Source of the DNA: Allobosea sp. Leaf344
GTDB lineage: Bacteria > Pseudomonadota > Alphaproteobacteria > Rhizobiales > Beijerinckiaceae
NCBI RefSeq assembly: GCF_001426225.1
Contig: NZ_LMRT01000001.1
Coordinates: 96,090-160,089 of the forward strand
DNA length: 64,000 bases
Direction of reading: 5' to 3'
Position numbers and translations under genes: made by a program. Of the stretch, positions 43,982 through 54,377 are shown piece by piece. How positions within the stretch are numbered: the first letter of the stretch is position 1; each line of letters opens with the position of its first letter. The notes beneath the pieces were generated by a model. It was not told the DNA's origin, searched no databases, and saw only the letters and a program-made list of their open reading frames with translations.

Positions 43982-45412
43982 ATGACGATCGACGCCTTCC
44001 TGCTCTCGCGGATCCAGTTCGCCTTCACGATCTCCTTCCACATCGTGTTTCCGGCCTTCACCATCGGGCTCTCGGCCTATATCGCGACGCTGCTCGGTCT
44101 CTGGCTGAAGACGGAAAACCCGAAATACCATGTGCTGGCGCGGTTCTGGACGAAGATCTTCGCCGTCTCCTTCGCCATGGGCGTGGTCTCGGGCATCGTG
44201 CTCTCCTACCAGTTCGGGACGAATTGGAGCCGGTTCTCCGTCGCGGTCGGCAATGTGCTGGGGCCGCTGATCGGCTATGAGGTGCTCACCGCCTTCTTCC
44301 TGGAAGCCTCCTTCCTCGGCGTGATGCTGTTCGGCTGGAAGCGGGTGCCCGCCTGGCTGCATTTCCTCTCCGCCGTCATCGTCGCCGGCGGCACGGCGCT
44401 CTCCGGCTTCTGGATCCTCTCCGCCAACAGCTGGATGCAGTTCCCGGCCGGGCACGAGGTGCGCGACGGCATCGCCTACCCGCTCGACTGGATGCAGATC
44501 ATCTTCAACCCGACCTTCCCGCTGCGCTACATGCACATGATGACGGCGGCCTATCTCACCACCGCCTTCGTGGTGCTGGCGACGGGCGCGCGCCATCTGC
44601 TGGCCGGCCACCGCACCGAATCCGCGCGGACCATGGTGCGCATGGCGATCCTGATGATCGCGATCACCGCCCCGGCCCAGGCCGTGATCGGCCACCGCCA
44701 TGGCGAGGACACGGCGAAATACCAGCCGGCCAAGCTCGCGGCGATCGAGGCGCATTGGGATTCGTCGAAGCCCGCGCCGCTGGTGCTGTTCGCCTGGCCG
44801 GACGAGGAGAAGGGCGTCAACCGCTTCGAAATCGCCATTCCCGGCCTCGCCAGCCTGGTCACCCATGGCAGCATGGACGCGCTGTTCCCCAGCCTGAACG
44901 ATTTCGCCGTCGCCGACCGGCCGCCGGTCAAGATCCCGTTCTTCGGCTTCAGGATCATGGTCGGCATCGGCTTCTTCATGATCGCCTTCGGCTGGCTCGG
45001 CGCCTATCTCTGGTGGAAGGGCCGCGTCTTCGAGGAGCGGCGCTGGCTCTTCGTCGCGCAATACACCTGGCCGCTGGGCTTCATGGCGATCCTCGCCGGA
45101 TGGTTCGTCACCGAGGTCGGACGCCAGCCCTGGATCGCCACGGGCGTACTGCGCTCGAAGGATGCGATCTCGCCGATCACCACCGCCCAGGTCGCGATCT
45201 CGCTGGCCCTGTTCGTCTGCGTCTATTGCGTGGTGTTCTCGGCCGGCATCCTGCTGATCAACCGCCTGATCGACAAGGGACCGGATGCGATCACGACGCA
45301 GGACCCGCCGGAGCAGCCGTCGCAGCGGCCGCTCAAGGCGGCGCAGGCGCCGGCCTCCGACCTGTTCGGCGACGGACATCCCGGCGACGACAAGATCCAG
45401 CCCGCGACCTGA
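43982..45412 (+). CDS. cydA: cytochrome bd-type ubiquinol oxidase subunit I (CIO type)
   Basis: Heme-binding subunit of a cytochrome bd/cyanide-insensitive oxidase, 476 residues with about nine helices. The N-terminal heme ligand region FTISFHIVFPAF (H20) and RYMHMMTAAYLTTAF are clear, as is GWFVTEVGRQPWIATGVLR. The protein is shorter than E. coli CydA, so the quinol loop is of the short type seen in CioA. Oxidises ubiquinol at low oxygen. Followed 11 bases later by cydB. Confidence 0.93.
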   Translation: MTIDAFLLSRIQFAFTISFHIVFPAFTIGLSAYIATLLGLWLKTENPKYHVLARFWTKIFAVSFAMGVVSGIVLSYQFGTNWSRFSVAVGNVLGPLIGYEVLTAFFLEASFLGVMLFGWKRVPAWLHFLSAVIVAGGTALSGFWILSANSWMQFPAGHEVRDGIAYPLDWMQIIFNPTFPLRYMHMMTAAYLTTAFVVLATGARHLLAGHRTESARTMVRMAILMIAITAPAQAVIGHRHGEDTAKYQPAKLAAIEAHWDSSKPAPLVLFAWPDEEKGVNRFEIAIPGLASLVTHGSMDALFPSLNDFAVADRPPVKIPFFGFRIMVGIGFFMIAFGWLGAYLWWKGRVFEERRWLFVAQYTWPLGFMAILAGWFVTEVGRQPWIATGVLRSKDAISPITTAQVAISLALFVCVYCVVFSAGILLINRLIDKGPDAITTQDPPEQPSQRPLKAAQAPASDLFGDGHPGDDKIQPAT

Positions 45413-45423
45413 GGACATACGCC

Positions 45424-46428
45424 ATGGAATGGTACCTCCCGGTGATCTGGGCCGGCCTGATCGGCACCGCGGTCATTCTCTATGTCGTGCTGGACGGGTT
45501 CGATCTCGGCATCGCCATCCTCTTCCCGACCACCAAGGACGAGGGCGAGCGCGACCAGATGATGAACTCGGTCGCCCCCTTCTGGGACGGCAACGAGACC
45601 TGGCTGGTGCTCGGCGGGGGCGGGCTCTGGGTCGCCTTCCCCACCGCCTACGCGATCATCATGCCGGCCTTCTATCTGCCGGTGACGCTGATGCTGCTGG
45701 CGCTGATCTTCCGGGGCGTCGCCTTCGAGTTCCGCTGGGTCGCCAAGCCACGCCACGCGGTCTGGGACCTCGCCTTCTGGCTCGGCTCGACCCTGGCCGC
45801 CTTCTCGCAGGGGCTGATCCTGGGCGGGTTGATCCAGGGCATCACGGTGGTCGACCGGCAATTCGCCGGCGGGCCGTTCGACTGGCTGACGCCGTTCACG
45901 CTGATGTGCGGGCTCGGCGTGGTGCTGGGCTATGCGCTGCTGGGCGCGACCTGGCTGGTCTACAAGACCGAGGGGCCGGTGGCCGAGCGGGCGAGGACCC
46001 AGGCGAAATCGCTGCTGCTCGGGCTGATGTTCTTCGCCGCCGTGGTGTCGCTATGGACGCCGTTCGAGCATGAGCGCATTGCCGCGCGCTGGTTCACGCT
46101 GCGCAACCTCGCCTTCCTCTGGCCGTTCCCGCTGCTGACCGCCTTCTGCGGCTTCATGGTCTGGAAGCGGCTGCACGGCCGGCATGAATTCACCCCATTC
46201 GCCTTCACGATCGCGATCTTCGTGCTCTGCTTCCTCGGGCTGGCGATCTCGAATTTTCCGTATCTGGTGCCGCCGAGCCTGACGATCTGGGACGTCGCGG
46301 CGGCGCCCTCCTCGCAGATCTTCGTGGCGCTGGGGGTGATCTTCCTGCTGCCGATGATCCTGTTCTACACCGCCTTCGTCTACTGGACCTTCCGCGGCAA
46401 GGTGAAGGCCGATAGCGGCTATCACTGA
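45424..46428 (+). CDS. cydB: cytochrome bd-type ubiquinol oxidase subunit II
   Basis: Structural subunit of 334 residues with eight to nine helices: LPVIWAGLIGTAVILYVVLD, FDLGIAILFP, SVAPFWDGNETWLVLGGGGL, and FAFTIAIFVLCFLGLAISNF. These segments mark CydB/CioB. Partner of cydA just upstream. No small CydX-like gene follows. A strong terminator at 46453-46490 ends the two-gene operon. No cydDC assembly genes occur nearby, as often in CIO systems. Confidence 0.94.
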   Translation: MEWYLPVIWAGLIGTAVILYVVLDGFDLGIAILFPTTKDEGERDQMMNSVAPFWDGNETWLVLGGGGLWVAFPTAYAIIMPAFYLPVTLMLLALIFRGVAFEFRWVAKPRHAVWDLAFWLGSTLAAFSQGLILGGLIQGITVVDRQFAGGPFDWLTPFTLMCGLGVVLGYALLGATWLVYKTEGPVAERARTQAKSLLLGLMFFAAVVSLWTPFEHERIAARWFTLRNLAFLWPFPLLTAFCGFMVWKRLHGRHEFTPFAFTIAIFVLCFLGLAISNFPYLVPPSLTIWDVAAAPSSQIFVALGVIFLLPMILFYTAFVYWTFRGKVKADSGYH

Positions 46429-46452
46429 GGGCAGGTGCAGCCGTCTCTCCGG

Positions 46453-46490
46453 CGCGATGCGGGCCGCCCCCGGCCGGCGCGCGATTTTTT
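46453..46490 (+). terminator. intrinsic terminator of cydAB
   Basis: A GC-rich interrupted stem (CGCG, then TGC, then GGCCG paired with CGGCC, GCG, CGCG) with a CCCC loop is followed by TTTTTT, 25 bases past the cydB stop. Confidence 0.8.
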
Positions 46491-46572
46491 GCAATGGGCC
46501 CTGCCCCCTTCGGCTTGAGTTCCGCGTTGGGCTCGCAGAGATTGCGACGCTACGGATTCAGGAAGGCCGGCC

Positions 46573-47460
46573 ATGAAGTGGGATGATTATCGCCAGTCCG
46601 AATATCTGGAGGACCGGCGCGGCGGCGGAGGCGAATTCGCCGGCCTGCCCGGCGGGCGCGGCGGGCTGGGGATCGGGACGATGGTGGTGCTCGGCCTCGT
46701 GGGCTGGGCGCTCGGCATCGATCCGCGCCTGCTGATCGGCGGGGCCGAGCTGATCGGCGGCATCGGTGGGCGCAGCCCGCCGACGCAGGAGACACGGCGC
46801 TCCTCCGGGCCGCCCCAGGACGAGATGGGCCGCTTCGTCTCGGCCGTGCTGGCGCAAAACGAGGATATCTGGTCGAAGGTTCTGCCGCAGCAGGCCAACC
46901 GGCGCTACGAGCCGCCGCGCCTCGTGCTGTTCTCCGGCGTCGACCGCTCCGGCTGCGGCACCGCCCAGGCGGCGATGGGCCCGTTCTACTGCCCGCCCGA
47001 CAAGCGCGTCTATCTCGACCTCTCCTTCTTCCAGGAGATGCAGCGCAAGCTCGGCGGCGGCGGCGATTTCGCCTATGCCTATGTCATCGGCCACGAGGTG
47101 GGGCACCATATCCAGAACCTGATCGGCATCCTGCCGAAGGCGAACCAGCTGCGCGAGCGCTCCTCGCCGCGGGAGGCCAACGCCATTTCGGTCCGCGTCG
47201 AGCTGCAGGCCGATTGCTTCGCCGGCGTCTGGGCTCACAACATCCAGGCGATGGGACGCATCGAGACGGGCGATGTCGAGGAGGCGATGCGGACCGCCGC
47301 CGCCATCGGCGACGACATGCTGCAGAAGGCGTCACGCGGGCAGGTGGTGCCGGATTCCTTCACCCATGGCTCCTCCGCCCAGCGCACCCGCTGGTTCAAC
47401 ACCGGCTTCCGCACCGGTTCGATGCAGAGCTGCGACACTTTCAAGCCGAGCCAGGTCTGA
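46573..47460 (+). CDS. neutral zinc metallopeptidase, YpfJ-like
   Basis: A 295-residue membrane-anchored protein: Gly-rich N-terminus, one hydrophobic segment (TMVVLGLVGWALGI), then a peptidase domain with GHEVGHHIQNL (HExxH zinc site) and ELQADCFAGVWAH, the third-ligand region. The family is predicted to be a neutral zinc peptidase (KPN_02809/YpfJ); physiological substrates are not known. Two cysteines in the middle (GCGTAQAAMGPFYC) may form a disulfide. Convergent with the small GT2-like gene. Confidence 0.9.
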   Translation: MKWDDYRQSEYLEDRRGGGGEFAGLPGGRGGLGIGTMVVLGLVGWALGIDPRLLIGGAELIGGIGGRSPPTQETRRSSGPPQDEMGRFVSAVLAQNEDIWSKVLPQQANRRYEPPRLVLFSGVDRSGCGTAQAAMGPFYCPPDKRVYLDLSFFQEMQRKLGGGGDFAYAYVIGHEVGHHIQNLIGILPKANQLRERSSPREANAISVRVELQADCFAGVWAHNIQAMGRIETGDVEEAMRTAAAIGDDMLQKASRGQVVPDSFTHGSSAQRTRWFNTGFRTGSMQSCDTFKPSQV

Positions 47461-47475
47461 GTCTGGCGCGCGCGC

Positions 47476-47961
47476 TCAGAGCTCCCGCTCCCTGCGGCAG
47501 TCGAGCCGCCGCGGGCCGGTTTCGAGCGTGCCGGCCCGCGCCTGGCGCCTCGGCAGCACCAGCCCGGCCGCGAGCTGGCGGCCCTGCAGCAGCAGGGCGG
47601 CGCGCTCCCGCAGGGACCCCAGCAGGTCGCGCCGCGCGATCAGGGCCGGCCGCTCCGGCGCCAGCATGAGGTGGCGCTCGACAGCCTGGGCCCAATGCGC
47701 CTGAGGCACGTCGCCGGCATCGAGCAGGATGAGCCAGTCGCCCCGCGCCTGCTCCGCGCCCAGCTGCCAGGCCTCCCGCCCCGCGGCGACGAGATGGACC
47801 GCGCCGGTGGCGTCGGCCAGCCGCTCGCTCTCGGGATCCGGGCTGGCCGCCACCACGACGGCATGGCCGAGAAAACCTTCGGCGACCGCTGGAATCAGCA
47901 CGGAAAACGTCGCCGCCAGGGCGCTGGCCGAGTGGTTGGAGCGGATGATGGCGGCGAGCAT
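47476..47961 (-). CDS. short GT2-like glycosyltransferase remnant or domain
   Basis: A 161-residue protein resembling the N-terminal nucleotide-sugar half of family 2 glycosyltransferases: GHAVVVAASPDPESERLADA and GDWLILLDAGDVPQAHWAQ, where LLDAGD sits at the usual DxD place. The acceptor half (another 100 or so residues) is missing. The C-terminus is Arg-rich. It may be a stand-alone variant known in Hyphomicrobiales or a truncated gene; I cannot tell. ATG 47961 and GTG 47964 are adjacent starts. Confidence 0.7.
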   Translation of the reverse strand: MLAAIIRSNHSASALAATFSVLIPAVAEGFLGHAVVVAASPDPESERLADATGAVHLVAAGREAWQLGAEQARGDWLILLDAGDVPQAHWAQAVERHLMLAPERPALIARRDLLGSLRERAALLLQGRQLAAGLVLPRRQARAGTLETGPRRLDCRREREL

Positions 47962-48081
47962 CACTGGTTTCTATGCCGCAGCGCAACATGCCGCAATGCC
48001 GGCTCTTGCGTTCCGTTCTCTTTATGTTCACATTGATTGCGCTGACTGCGCCGATTCATCGCCTCCAGGACGATCCACGTC

Positions 48082-49272
48082 ATGCACCAGGCCCGACCCT
48101 CATCGCGCGCCGTCCCGGCGCAGCCCCTGCGACGGAGCGACCCGCTGCCGGCTTCCGTCTCCGCTCGCATCGCGCCGGCCGATCCGCTCGCCTATGCCGG
48201 CAACCGGATCGATGCGGAGCGCCGGCGCGGGCGCGGGGCGACGATCAATCCCGGCGGCCGCTACGAGAGCGAGCAGCGGATCAGCGAAGACGATGGCTGG
48301 GGATCGCTCGGCGAGCTGCCGGCCTTCAAGACGGAGGTCGCGGTCGAGAAGCCGCGCACCATCATCACCCGCAACGATTCGCCCGACATCTCCTTCGACC
48401 GGTCGATCAACCCCTATCGCGGCTGCGAGCATGGCTGCGTCTATTGTTTTGCCAGGCCGAGCCACGCCTATCTCGGCCTATCGCCGGGCCTCGATTTCGA
48501 GACCAAGCTGACCGCCAAGCCCGATGCCGCGCTGCTTCTCGAAAAGGAGCTCTCGGCCGCCTCCTACCAGCCGCGGACCATCGCGATCGGCACCAACACC
48601 GACGCCTACCAGCCGATCGAGAAGAAGCTGAGGATCATGCGCTCGCTGCTCGAGGTGCTGTCGCGCTTCAACCACCCGGTCGGCATCGTCACGAAATCGG
48701 CGCTGGTCCAGCGCGACATCGACATTCTGGCGCCGATGGCGGCGAAGGGGCTCGCCAAGGTGGCGGTCTCGATCACGACGCTCGACCCGAAGATCGCCCG
48801 CACCATGGAGCCGCGCGCCGCCTCGCCCGCCAAGCGGCTGGAGACGGTGAAGCGCCTGTCGGATGCCGGCATCCCGGTGACGGTGCTGGTGGCGCCGATC
48901 ATCCCGGCGATCAACGAGCACGAGATCGAGCGCATCCTTGACGCCGCCAAGGCCGCCGGGGCGCGCGAAGCGGGCTATGTGCTGCTGCGCCTGCCGCTGG
49001 AGGTGAAGGATCTGGTGCAGGACTGGCTCCTGACCCACCACCCCGACAAGCTGCGCCATGTCGTCTCGCTGATCCGCTCGACGCGGGGCGGCAAGGATTA
49101 CGACGCCGCCTGGGGCCAGAGGCAGGTCGGCTCCGGCCCCTATGCCTGGATGATCGGCCGGCGCTTCGAGATGGCGGCGGAGCGGCTGGGCTTCAACGGC
49201 ACGCGGCTGCGCCTGCGCAACGATCTGTTCGTCAAGCCGGAGAAGGAAAAGGCGCAGCTCAGCCTGTTCTGA
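48082..49272 (+). CDS. PA0069 family radical SAM protein
   Basis: A 396-residue radical SAM enzyme of the group labelled PA0069. The cluster motif is C-x3-C-x2-C in GCEHGCVYCFARPSHAYL; flanking family segments are FDRSINPYRG, AIGTNTDAYQPIEKK and AGYVLLRLPLEVKDL. It is related to spore photoproduct lyase-like proteins (COG1533) but lacks a known substrate. It starts 120 bases from the divergent GT2-like gene. The first 60 residues are poorly conserved, so a later start is possible. Confidence 0.9.
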   Translation: MHQARPSSRAVPAQPLRRSDPLPASVSARIAPADPLAYAGNRIDAERRRGRGATINPGGRYESEQRISEDDGWGSLGELPAFKTEVAVEKPRTIITRNDSPDISFDRSINPYRGCEHGCVYCFARPSHAYLGLSPGLDFETKLTAKPDAALLLEKELSAASYQPRTIAIGTNTDAYQPIEKKLRIMRSLLEVLSRFNHPVGIVTKSALVQRDIDILAPMAAKGLAKVAVSITTLDPKIARTMEPRAASPAKRLETVKRLSDAGIPVTVLVAPIIPAINEHEIERILDAAKAAGAREAGYVLLRLPLEVKDLVQDWLLTHHPDKLRHVVSLIRSTRGGKDYDAAWGQRQVGSGPYAWMIGRRFEMAAERLGFNGTRLRLRNDLFVKPEKEKAQLSLF

Positions 49273-49399
49273 CCCGCAGGCGCTCGTATACGAAAGTGCC
49301 GCCGATCCCCGCCCCGCAGGCCGAGGGCGGCAGGGCGCGGCCCGGCATGCCGGCTTTAGGACTTGAGCGTCACGCCTCACCCACGGCATAAGCCGCCTC

Positions 49400-50026
49400 A
49401 TGTCCGCCAGTTTCAGCCGCGAGCGACGCGCCATCAAATCCGGGCTCTGGCCGCTGGCCGGGATCGACGAGGTCGGCCGCGGGCCGCTCGCCGGGCCGGT
49501 GGTGGCGGCCGCCGTGATTCTCGATCCGAAGCGGATCCCCAAGGGGCTGGCGGATTCCAAGGCCGTTGAGGCGCAGGCGCGCGAAGAGCTGCATGATGTG
49601 ATCTGCGCCCAGGCGCTGGCCGTGTCGGTGGCCAGCGCCACCGCCGCCGAGATCGACCGGATCAATATCCGCCAGGCGACGCTGCTGGCGATGCGGCGCG
49701 CCATCGCCGGGTTGGCGCTGCGGCCGGTGCTGGTGCTGGTCGACGGCAATGACCCGCCGGCCCTGCCCTGCACGGCCGAGACCATCATCAAGGGGGACGC
49801 CACCGTCGCCTCGATCGCCGCCGCCTCGATCGTCGCCAAGGTGGTGCGGGACCGGATGATGGCCAGGCTCGGCGATCGCTTCCCGCATTACGGCTTCGCC
49901 GCCCATGTCGGCTACGCCACGCCGCAGCATCGCGCCGCGTTGCAAGCCCATGGCCCCTGCCCCGAGCACCGCTACTCCTTCGCGCCGGTCAAGGGGCTTT
50001 GGCTGCGGAGTGGGGGAGAGGGTTAG
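49400..50026 (+). CDS. rnhB: ribonuclease HII
   Basis: Removes RNA from RNA-DNA hybrids and misincorporated ribonucleotides. 208 residues with the DEDD metal site: D23-E24 in [16 protein letters not shown], a mid-protein aspartate in [11 protein letters not shown] and the last in [24 protein letters not shown] is the family's substrate-recognition segment. The gene ends just before the heptamer repeat array. Common alphaproteobacterial neighbour of ccrM. Confidence 0.96.
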   Translation: MSASFSRERRAIKSGLWPLAGIDEVGRGPLAGPVVAAAVILDPKRIPKGLADSKAVEAQAREELHDVICAQALAVSVASATAAEIDRINIRQATLLAMRRAIAGLALRPVLVLVDGNDPPALPCTAETIIKGDATVASIAAASIVAKVVRDRMMARLGDRFPHYGFAAHVGYATPQHRAALQAHGPCPEHRYSFAPVKGLWLRSGGEG

Positions 50027-50036
50027 GCGATTTAAG

Positions 50037-50179
50037 GCGAATGGCGAATAGCGAGTGGCGAGTAGCGAGAGGGGCTGGCGAATTGGGGCGCCACTCCCCA
50101 TTCGCCACTCGCCACCCCCCTGCCCATTCGCCATTCGCCATTCACCACTCGCCACTCGCCCTCCCCATTCGCCACTCGC
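50037..50179. repeat. inverted array of 7-bp units between rnhB and ccrM
   Basis: Five tandem units GCGAATG, GCGAATA, GCGAGTG, GCGAGTA, GCGAGAG (50037-50071) and a GCGAATT at 50078 are followed by inverted units. These are CATTCGC, CACTCGC and variants, to 50179, with C-rich spacers. The right half is the reverse complement of the left in unit sequence, so long hairpins can form. No protein-coding function is apparent. Confidence 0.85.
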
Positions 50180-50291
50180 CCCTTCCCCCCTAGGCAAAAA
50201 CTGCAGCCCCAAAACGACACGCATTTTTTCAACTGAGGAAACCGGGCTTTTACCCTGACTGGTCAATATCGCGACTGTTCAAGTTGCGTAA

Positions 50292-51491
<1,200 letters not shown>

Positions 51492-51504
51492 GGCTATCGC
51501 TTCT

Positions 51505-52569
51505 TCAGCCTCGCGGCTCGGGCGTCAGGGCCTCCAGCCCTGCCTCCAGCACTTTCAGCATCAGGCTCGGCAGCGGCTCCTCGCGCAGCCGCCTTACGGG
51601 AGTGAAGCGCATGCCGTCCGGCGGCAGAACGCTCGCCGGCGCTCGGGCGACGAAGATCGTCAGCTCCAGCGGGAAATGCGTGAAGACATGGCGCACCGGC
51701 ACCGGCAGCCGGCGCCACGGAGCGGTCACAGGCGCATCGCCCGACGCAGGATCCGGGTCGTAGCCGGCGCGCCACTCGCTGGTCGGCACCTCGGCCATGC
51801 CACCGAGAAGCCCCTTGCCGGGACGGGTGCGCAGCAGCACGGCTCCATCCGCGCGCAGCAGCACGAAGGCCCCGCCATGGCGGGTAGTCCCGGTCTTCTT
51901 CGCCGCCTTGCGCGGAAAGCTCTCCTGCGTACCCTCCGCCCGCGCGAGACAGGGTCCGCGCCAGGGGCACAGGCCACAGGCGGGGTTTCGCGGCGTGCAG
52001 ATCGTGGCGCCGAGGTCCATCAGGGCCTGGGCGAAGTCGCCCGGCCGCTCCGGCGGCAGCAGCGAAAGCACCCGCTCCCGGACCAGCGACTTGGCGGCGG
52101 GCATCAGCGCCTCGATCGCGAAAAGCCGCGTCATCACGCGCTCGACATTGCCGTCGACCGCCGCCGCCGGCCGGTCGAAGGCGATGGCGGCGACGGCGCC
52201 CGCGGTATAGGCGCCGATCCCCGGCAGGCGCCGCAGCCCCTCCTCCGTCTCGGGGAAGCGGCCGCCATGCTCGGCCACCACGGCCTGCGCGCAGGCATGC
52301 AGGTTGCGGGCGCGCGAGTAGTAGCCGAGCCCGGCCCAGGCGGTCATCACCGCCTCGGAGGGCGCGGCCGCCAGCGCCTCGACGGTCGGGAATCGCGCCA
52401 TGAAGCGCTCGAAATAGGGTTTGACCGCGGCGATCGTGGTCTGCTGCAGCATGATTTCCGAGGCCCAGACCCGATAGGGATCGGCTTTCTCGCCCGGCAG
52501 GGCCCGCCAGGGCAGGACCCGGCGATGGCGGTCATACCAGGCGAGGAGGTCGGCGGCGGCTGGAGGCAT
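51505..52569 (-). CDS. mutY: A/G-specific adenine glycosylase
   Basis: Removes adenine mispaired with 8-oxoguanine; 354 residues. EIMLQQTTIAAVKPYF and the helix-hairpin-helix LPGIGAYTAGAVAAIAF with the catalytic aspartate in AAVDGNVERV are present. The 4Fe-4S loop has the C-x6-C-x2-C-x5-C spacing (CTPRNPACGLCPWRGPC). The NUDIX-like 8-oxoG recognition domain fills about residues 225-350. Start at MPPAAADLLAW fits the family; convergent with ccrM, 13 bases apart. Confidence 0.95.
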   Translation of the reverse strand: MPPAAADLLAWYDRHRRVLPWRALPGEKADPYRVWASEIMLQQTTIAAVKPYFERFMARFPTVEALAAAPSEAVMTAWAGLGYYSRARNLHACAQAVVAEHGGRFPETEEGLRRLPGIGAYTAGAVAAIAFDRPAAAVDGNVERVMTRLFAIEALMPAAKSLVRERVLSLLPPERPGDFAQALMDLGATICTPRNPACGLCPWRGPCLARAEGTQESFPRKAAKKTGTTRHGGAFVLLRADGAVLLRTRPGKGLLGGMAEVPTSEWRAGYDPDPASGDAPVTAPWRRLPVPVRHVFTHFPLELTIFVARAPASVLPPDGMRFTPVRRLREEPLPSLMLKVLEAGLEALTPEPRG

Positions 52570-52714
52570 CAGCGCTATGTAGCGGCAACGCCGGACGCGG
52601 CAAGGCCGGGGCCGCCCGCGCGGCTCCTGCGGCCGGCTCCTCTGGCCGGCGTGGGGGTCGACGCCCCGCTCGCCACGACCTAGGCTGGCCGGCATCTCGA
52701 TCGGGAGCGTTCGC

Positions 52715-53089
52715 ATGGACCAGTTCTCCGGCGGCTGCCAATGCGGCGCCGTTCGCATCGTGGCCTCCGGCCGGCCCAACCGCGTCGGGCTGTGCCATTG
52801 CATGGATTGCCGCAAGCATCATGGCGCGCTGTTCTATGCCGGCGCGATCTTCCCGAAGGAGGCCGTGGAGGTCACCGGCGAGACGCGGGATTATGAGGGC
52901 CGGAATTTCTGCCCGCGCTGCGGCTCCTCCGTCTTCGCGCGCAGCGGCGACGAGGTGGAGGTGCATCTCGGCACGCTCGACGCGCCGGACCAGCTGGTGC
53001 CGAGCTATGAGGGCTGGACGAGCCGGCGCGAGGCCTGGCTGCCGCCTTTCCCCGTGGCGGAACGCTTCGAGCATAATCGCGAGGTCTGA
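52715..53089 (+). CDS. GFA family zinc protein
   Basis: A 124-residue protein of the glutathione-dependent formaldehyde-activating (GFA/CENP-V) family. Zinc ligands: GGCQCGAV, GLCHCMDCRKH and NFCPRCGSS. LGTLDAPDQLVPSYEGW is the usual central segment. True formaldehyde activation is established only for a few members, so the reaction is open. It diverges from mutY. Confidence 0.9.
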   Translation: MDQFSGGCQCGAVRIVASGRPNRVGLCHCMDCRKHHGALFYAGAIFPKEAVEVTGETRDYEGRNFCPRCGSSVFARSGDEVEVHLGTLDAPDQLVPSYEGWTSRREAWLPPFPVAERFEHNREV

Positions 53090-53167
53090 CGCTGGCGGCC
53101 TGGAGCCTCGCGGCATCGGCGGGCCGGCTGCCTTGCGTCGCGGCCCCCGCGAGCCCAGAGTGGCGTC

Positions 53168-53662
53168 ATGCCCGCCAAACCGCTCGCCGACCTGATCGAT
53201 GATTGTCTCGCGCCCGCGCTCGCTGCGCAGGGTTTCGCCGGACGCGCCATCATCTCGCTCTGGCCGGAGATCGTCGGAGAGCGTCTGGCGGCCCGGACGC
53301 GGCCGCTCAAGATCGACTGGCCGCGGCGGCGCCCCGCCCCCGGCGAGGCGTCCGACCCCGCGACCCTGGTGGTGCGGGTCGAGGGCGCCTTCGCGCTCGA
53401 CATGCAGCAGCTGGCGCCGCTGGTGATGGAGCGGGTCAACGCCCATCTCGGCTGGCGCGCCGTCGGCAAGATCGTGCTCAAGCAGGGCCCTGTCGAGGCA
53501 CCGGCCGCGAAGCCGGCGCCGCCGCAGCCCGATGCCGCCCTCGTCGCCGAAGTGGCGAAACAGGTCGAGATCATCGCGGATCCCGGGCTGCGGGCGGCCT
53601 TCGAGCGGCTCGGCCACTCCATCGCCCTGCGCCGGAGCGGGACCGCCGACACGGCTTCGTGA
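53168..53662 (+). CDS. DUF721/DciA family protein
   Basis: A 164-residue member of the DUF721 family, of which DciA loads the replicative helicase in bacteria lacking DnaC. N-terminal domain: LADLIDDCLAPALAAQGFAG, ISLWPEIVGERLAARTRPLK, LVVRVEGAFALDMQQLAPLV and ERVNAHLGWRAVGKIVL. A proline/alanine linker and a helical tail follow. It lies between mutY and the DsbA-SMC pair, a gene order I have seen in several Hyphomicrobiales. Confidence 0.86.
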   Translation: MPAKPLADLIDDCLAPALAAQGFAGRAIISLWPEIVGERLAARTRPLKIDWPRRRPAPGEASDPATLVVRVEGAFALDMQQLAPLVMERVNAHLGWRAVGKIVLKQGPVEAPAAKPAPPQPDAALVAEVAKQVEIIADPGLRAAFERLGHSIALRRSGTADTAS

Positions 53663-53750
53663 GCGGGCCCGGCCCGGAGCGAACCGATCTTGCCACATTC
53701 GTCATGGCCACTATGGTCCGGCGCAGACCAAAGCAGTTCAAGGACAGATG

Positions 53751-54377
53751 ATGACCACTTCCAGGCGAGAGCTTCTGACCCTCGTGGCCGGCTTCACGGC
53801 GGCGACGGCATCGGGCATCCGGGGCGCCAGCGCCCAGTCGGGCGAATTGGCGACTGCCGGCCCGCTCGGCGATGTCTGGCTCGGCAAGGACGACGCCAAG
53901 GTCACGATCATCGAATACGCTTCGCTGACCTGCGGCCATTGCGCCACCTTCCACAAGGACACCTGGCCGGCGCTGAAGGCGAAATACATCGACAGCGGCA
54001 AGGTCCGCTTCACCTTGCGCGAATTCCCGCTCGATCCGCTGGCGACGGCGGGATTCATGCTGGCCCGCTGCAACGGCAACGACAAATTCTACCCGATGAC
54101 CGACATGCTGTTCGCGCAGCAGCGCGGCTGGGCCTTTACGGAAAAGCCCGTCGACGCGCTGTCGACCATGGTGAAACAGGCCGGCTACACGCAGGAATCG
54201 TTTGAATCCTGTTTGAAAAGGCAGGATATCTACGATGCCGTCACGCAGGTGAAGGATCGTGGAGCCAAGCTCGGAGTCGACTCGACTCCGACCTTCTTCA
54301 TCAACGGACAGAAGCGCACAGGTGCCCTCAGCATCGCGGAGTTCGACAAGATCCTGGAGCCGCTCCTGGCGGGCTGA
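53751..54377 (+). CDS. DsbA family thiol oxidoreductase with Tat-like signal
   Basis: A 208-residue periplasmic thioredoxin-fold protein. The active site is ASLTCGHCATFHKDTWP (CGHC), and the cis-proline loop is DSTPTFFINGQKRTG. The N-terminus TSRRELLTLVAGFTAATAS resembles a twin-arginine signal (S-R-R-x-L-L). It should introduce or isomerise disulfides; related proteins oxidise lipoproteins in the envelope. ATG 53751 has AAGGA 6 bases upstream; ATG 53748 overlaps it. The smc gene follows after 189 bases. Confidence 0.9.
   Translation: MTTSRRELLTLVAGFTAATASGIRGASAQSGELATAGPLGDVWLGKDDAKVTIIEYASLTCGHCATFHKDTWPALKAKYIDSGKVRFTLREFPLDPLATAGFMLARCNGNDKFYPMTDMLFAQQRGWAFTEKPVDALSTMVKQAGYTQESFESCLKRQDIYDAVTQVKDRGAKLGVDSTPTFFINGQKRTGALSIAEFDKILEPLLAG

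Noticed and set aside
50037-50179. CRISPR or origin interpretation of the heptamer array
   Set aside because: Units are 7 bp with inversion, no regular spacers, no DnaA-box series and no cas or rep genes nearby.
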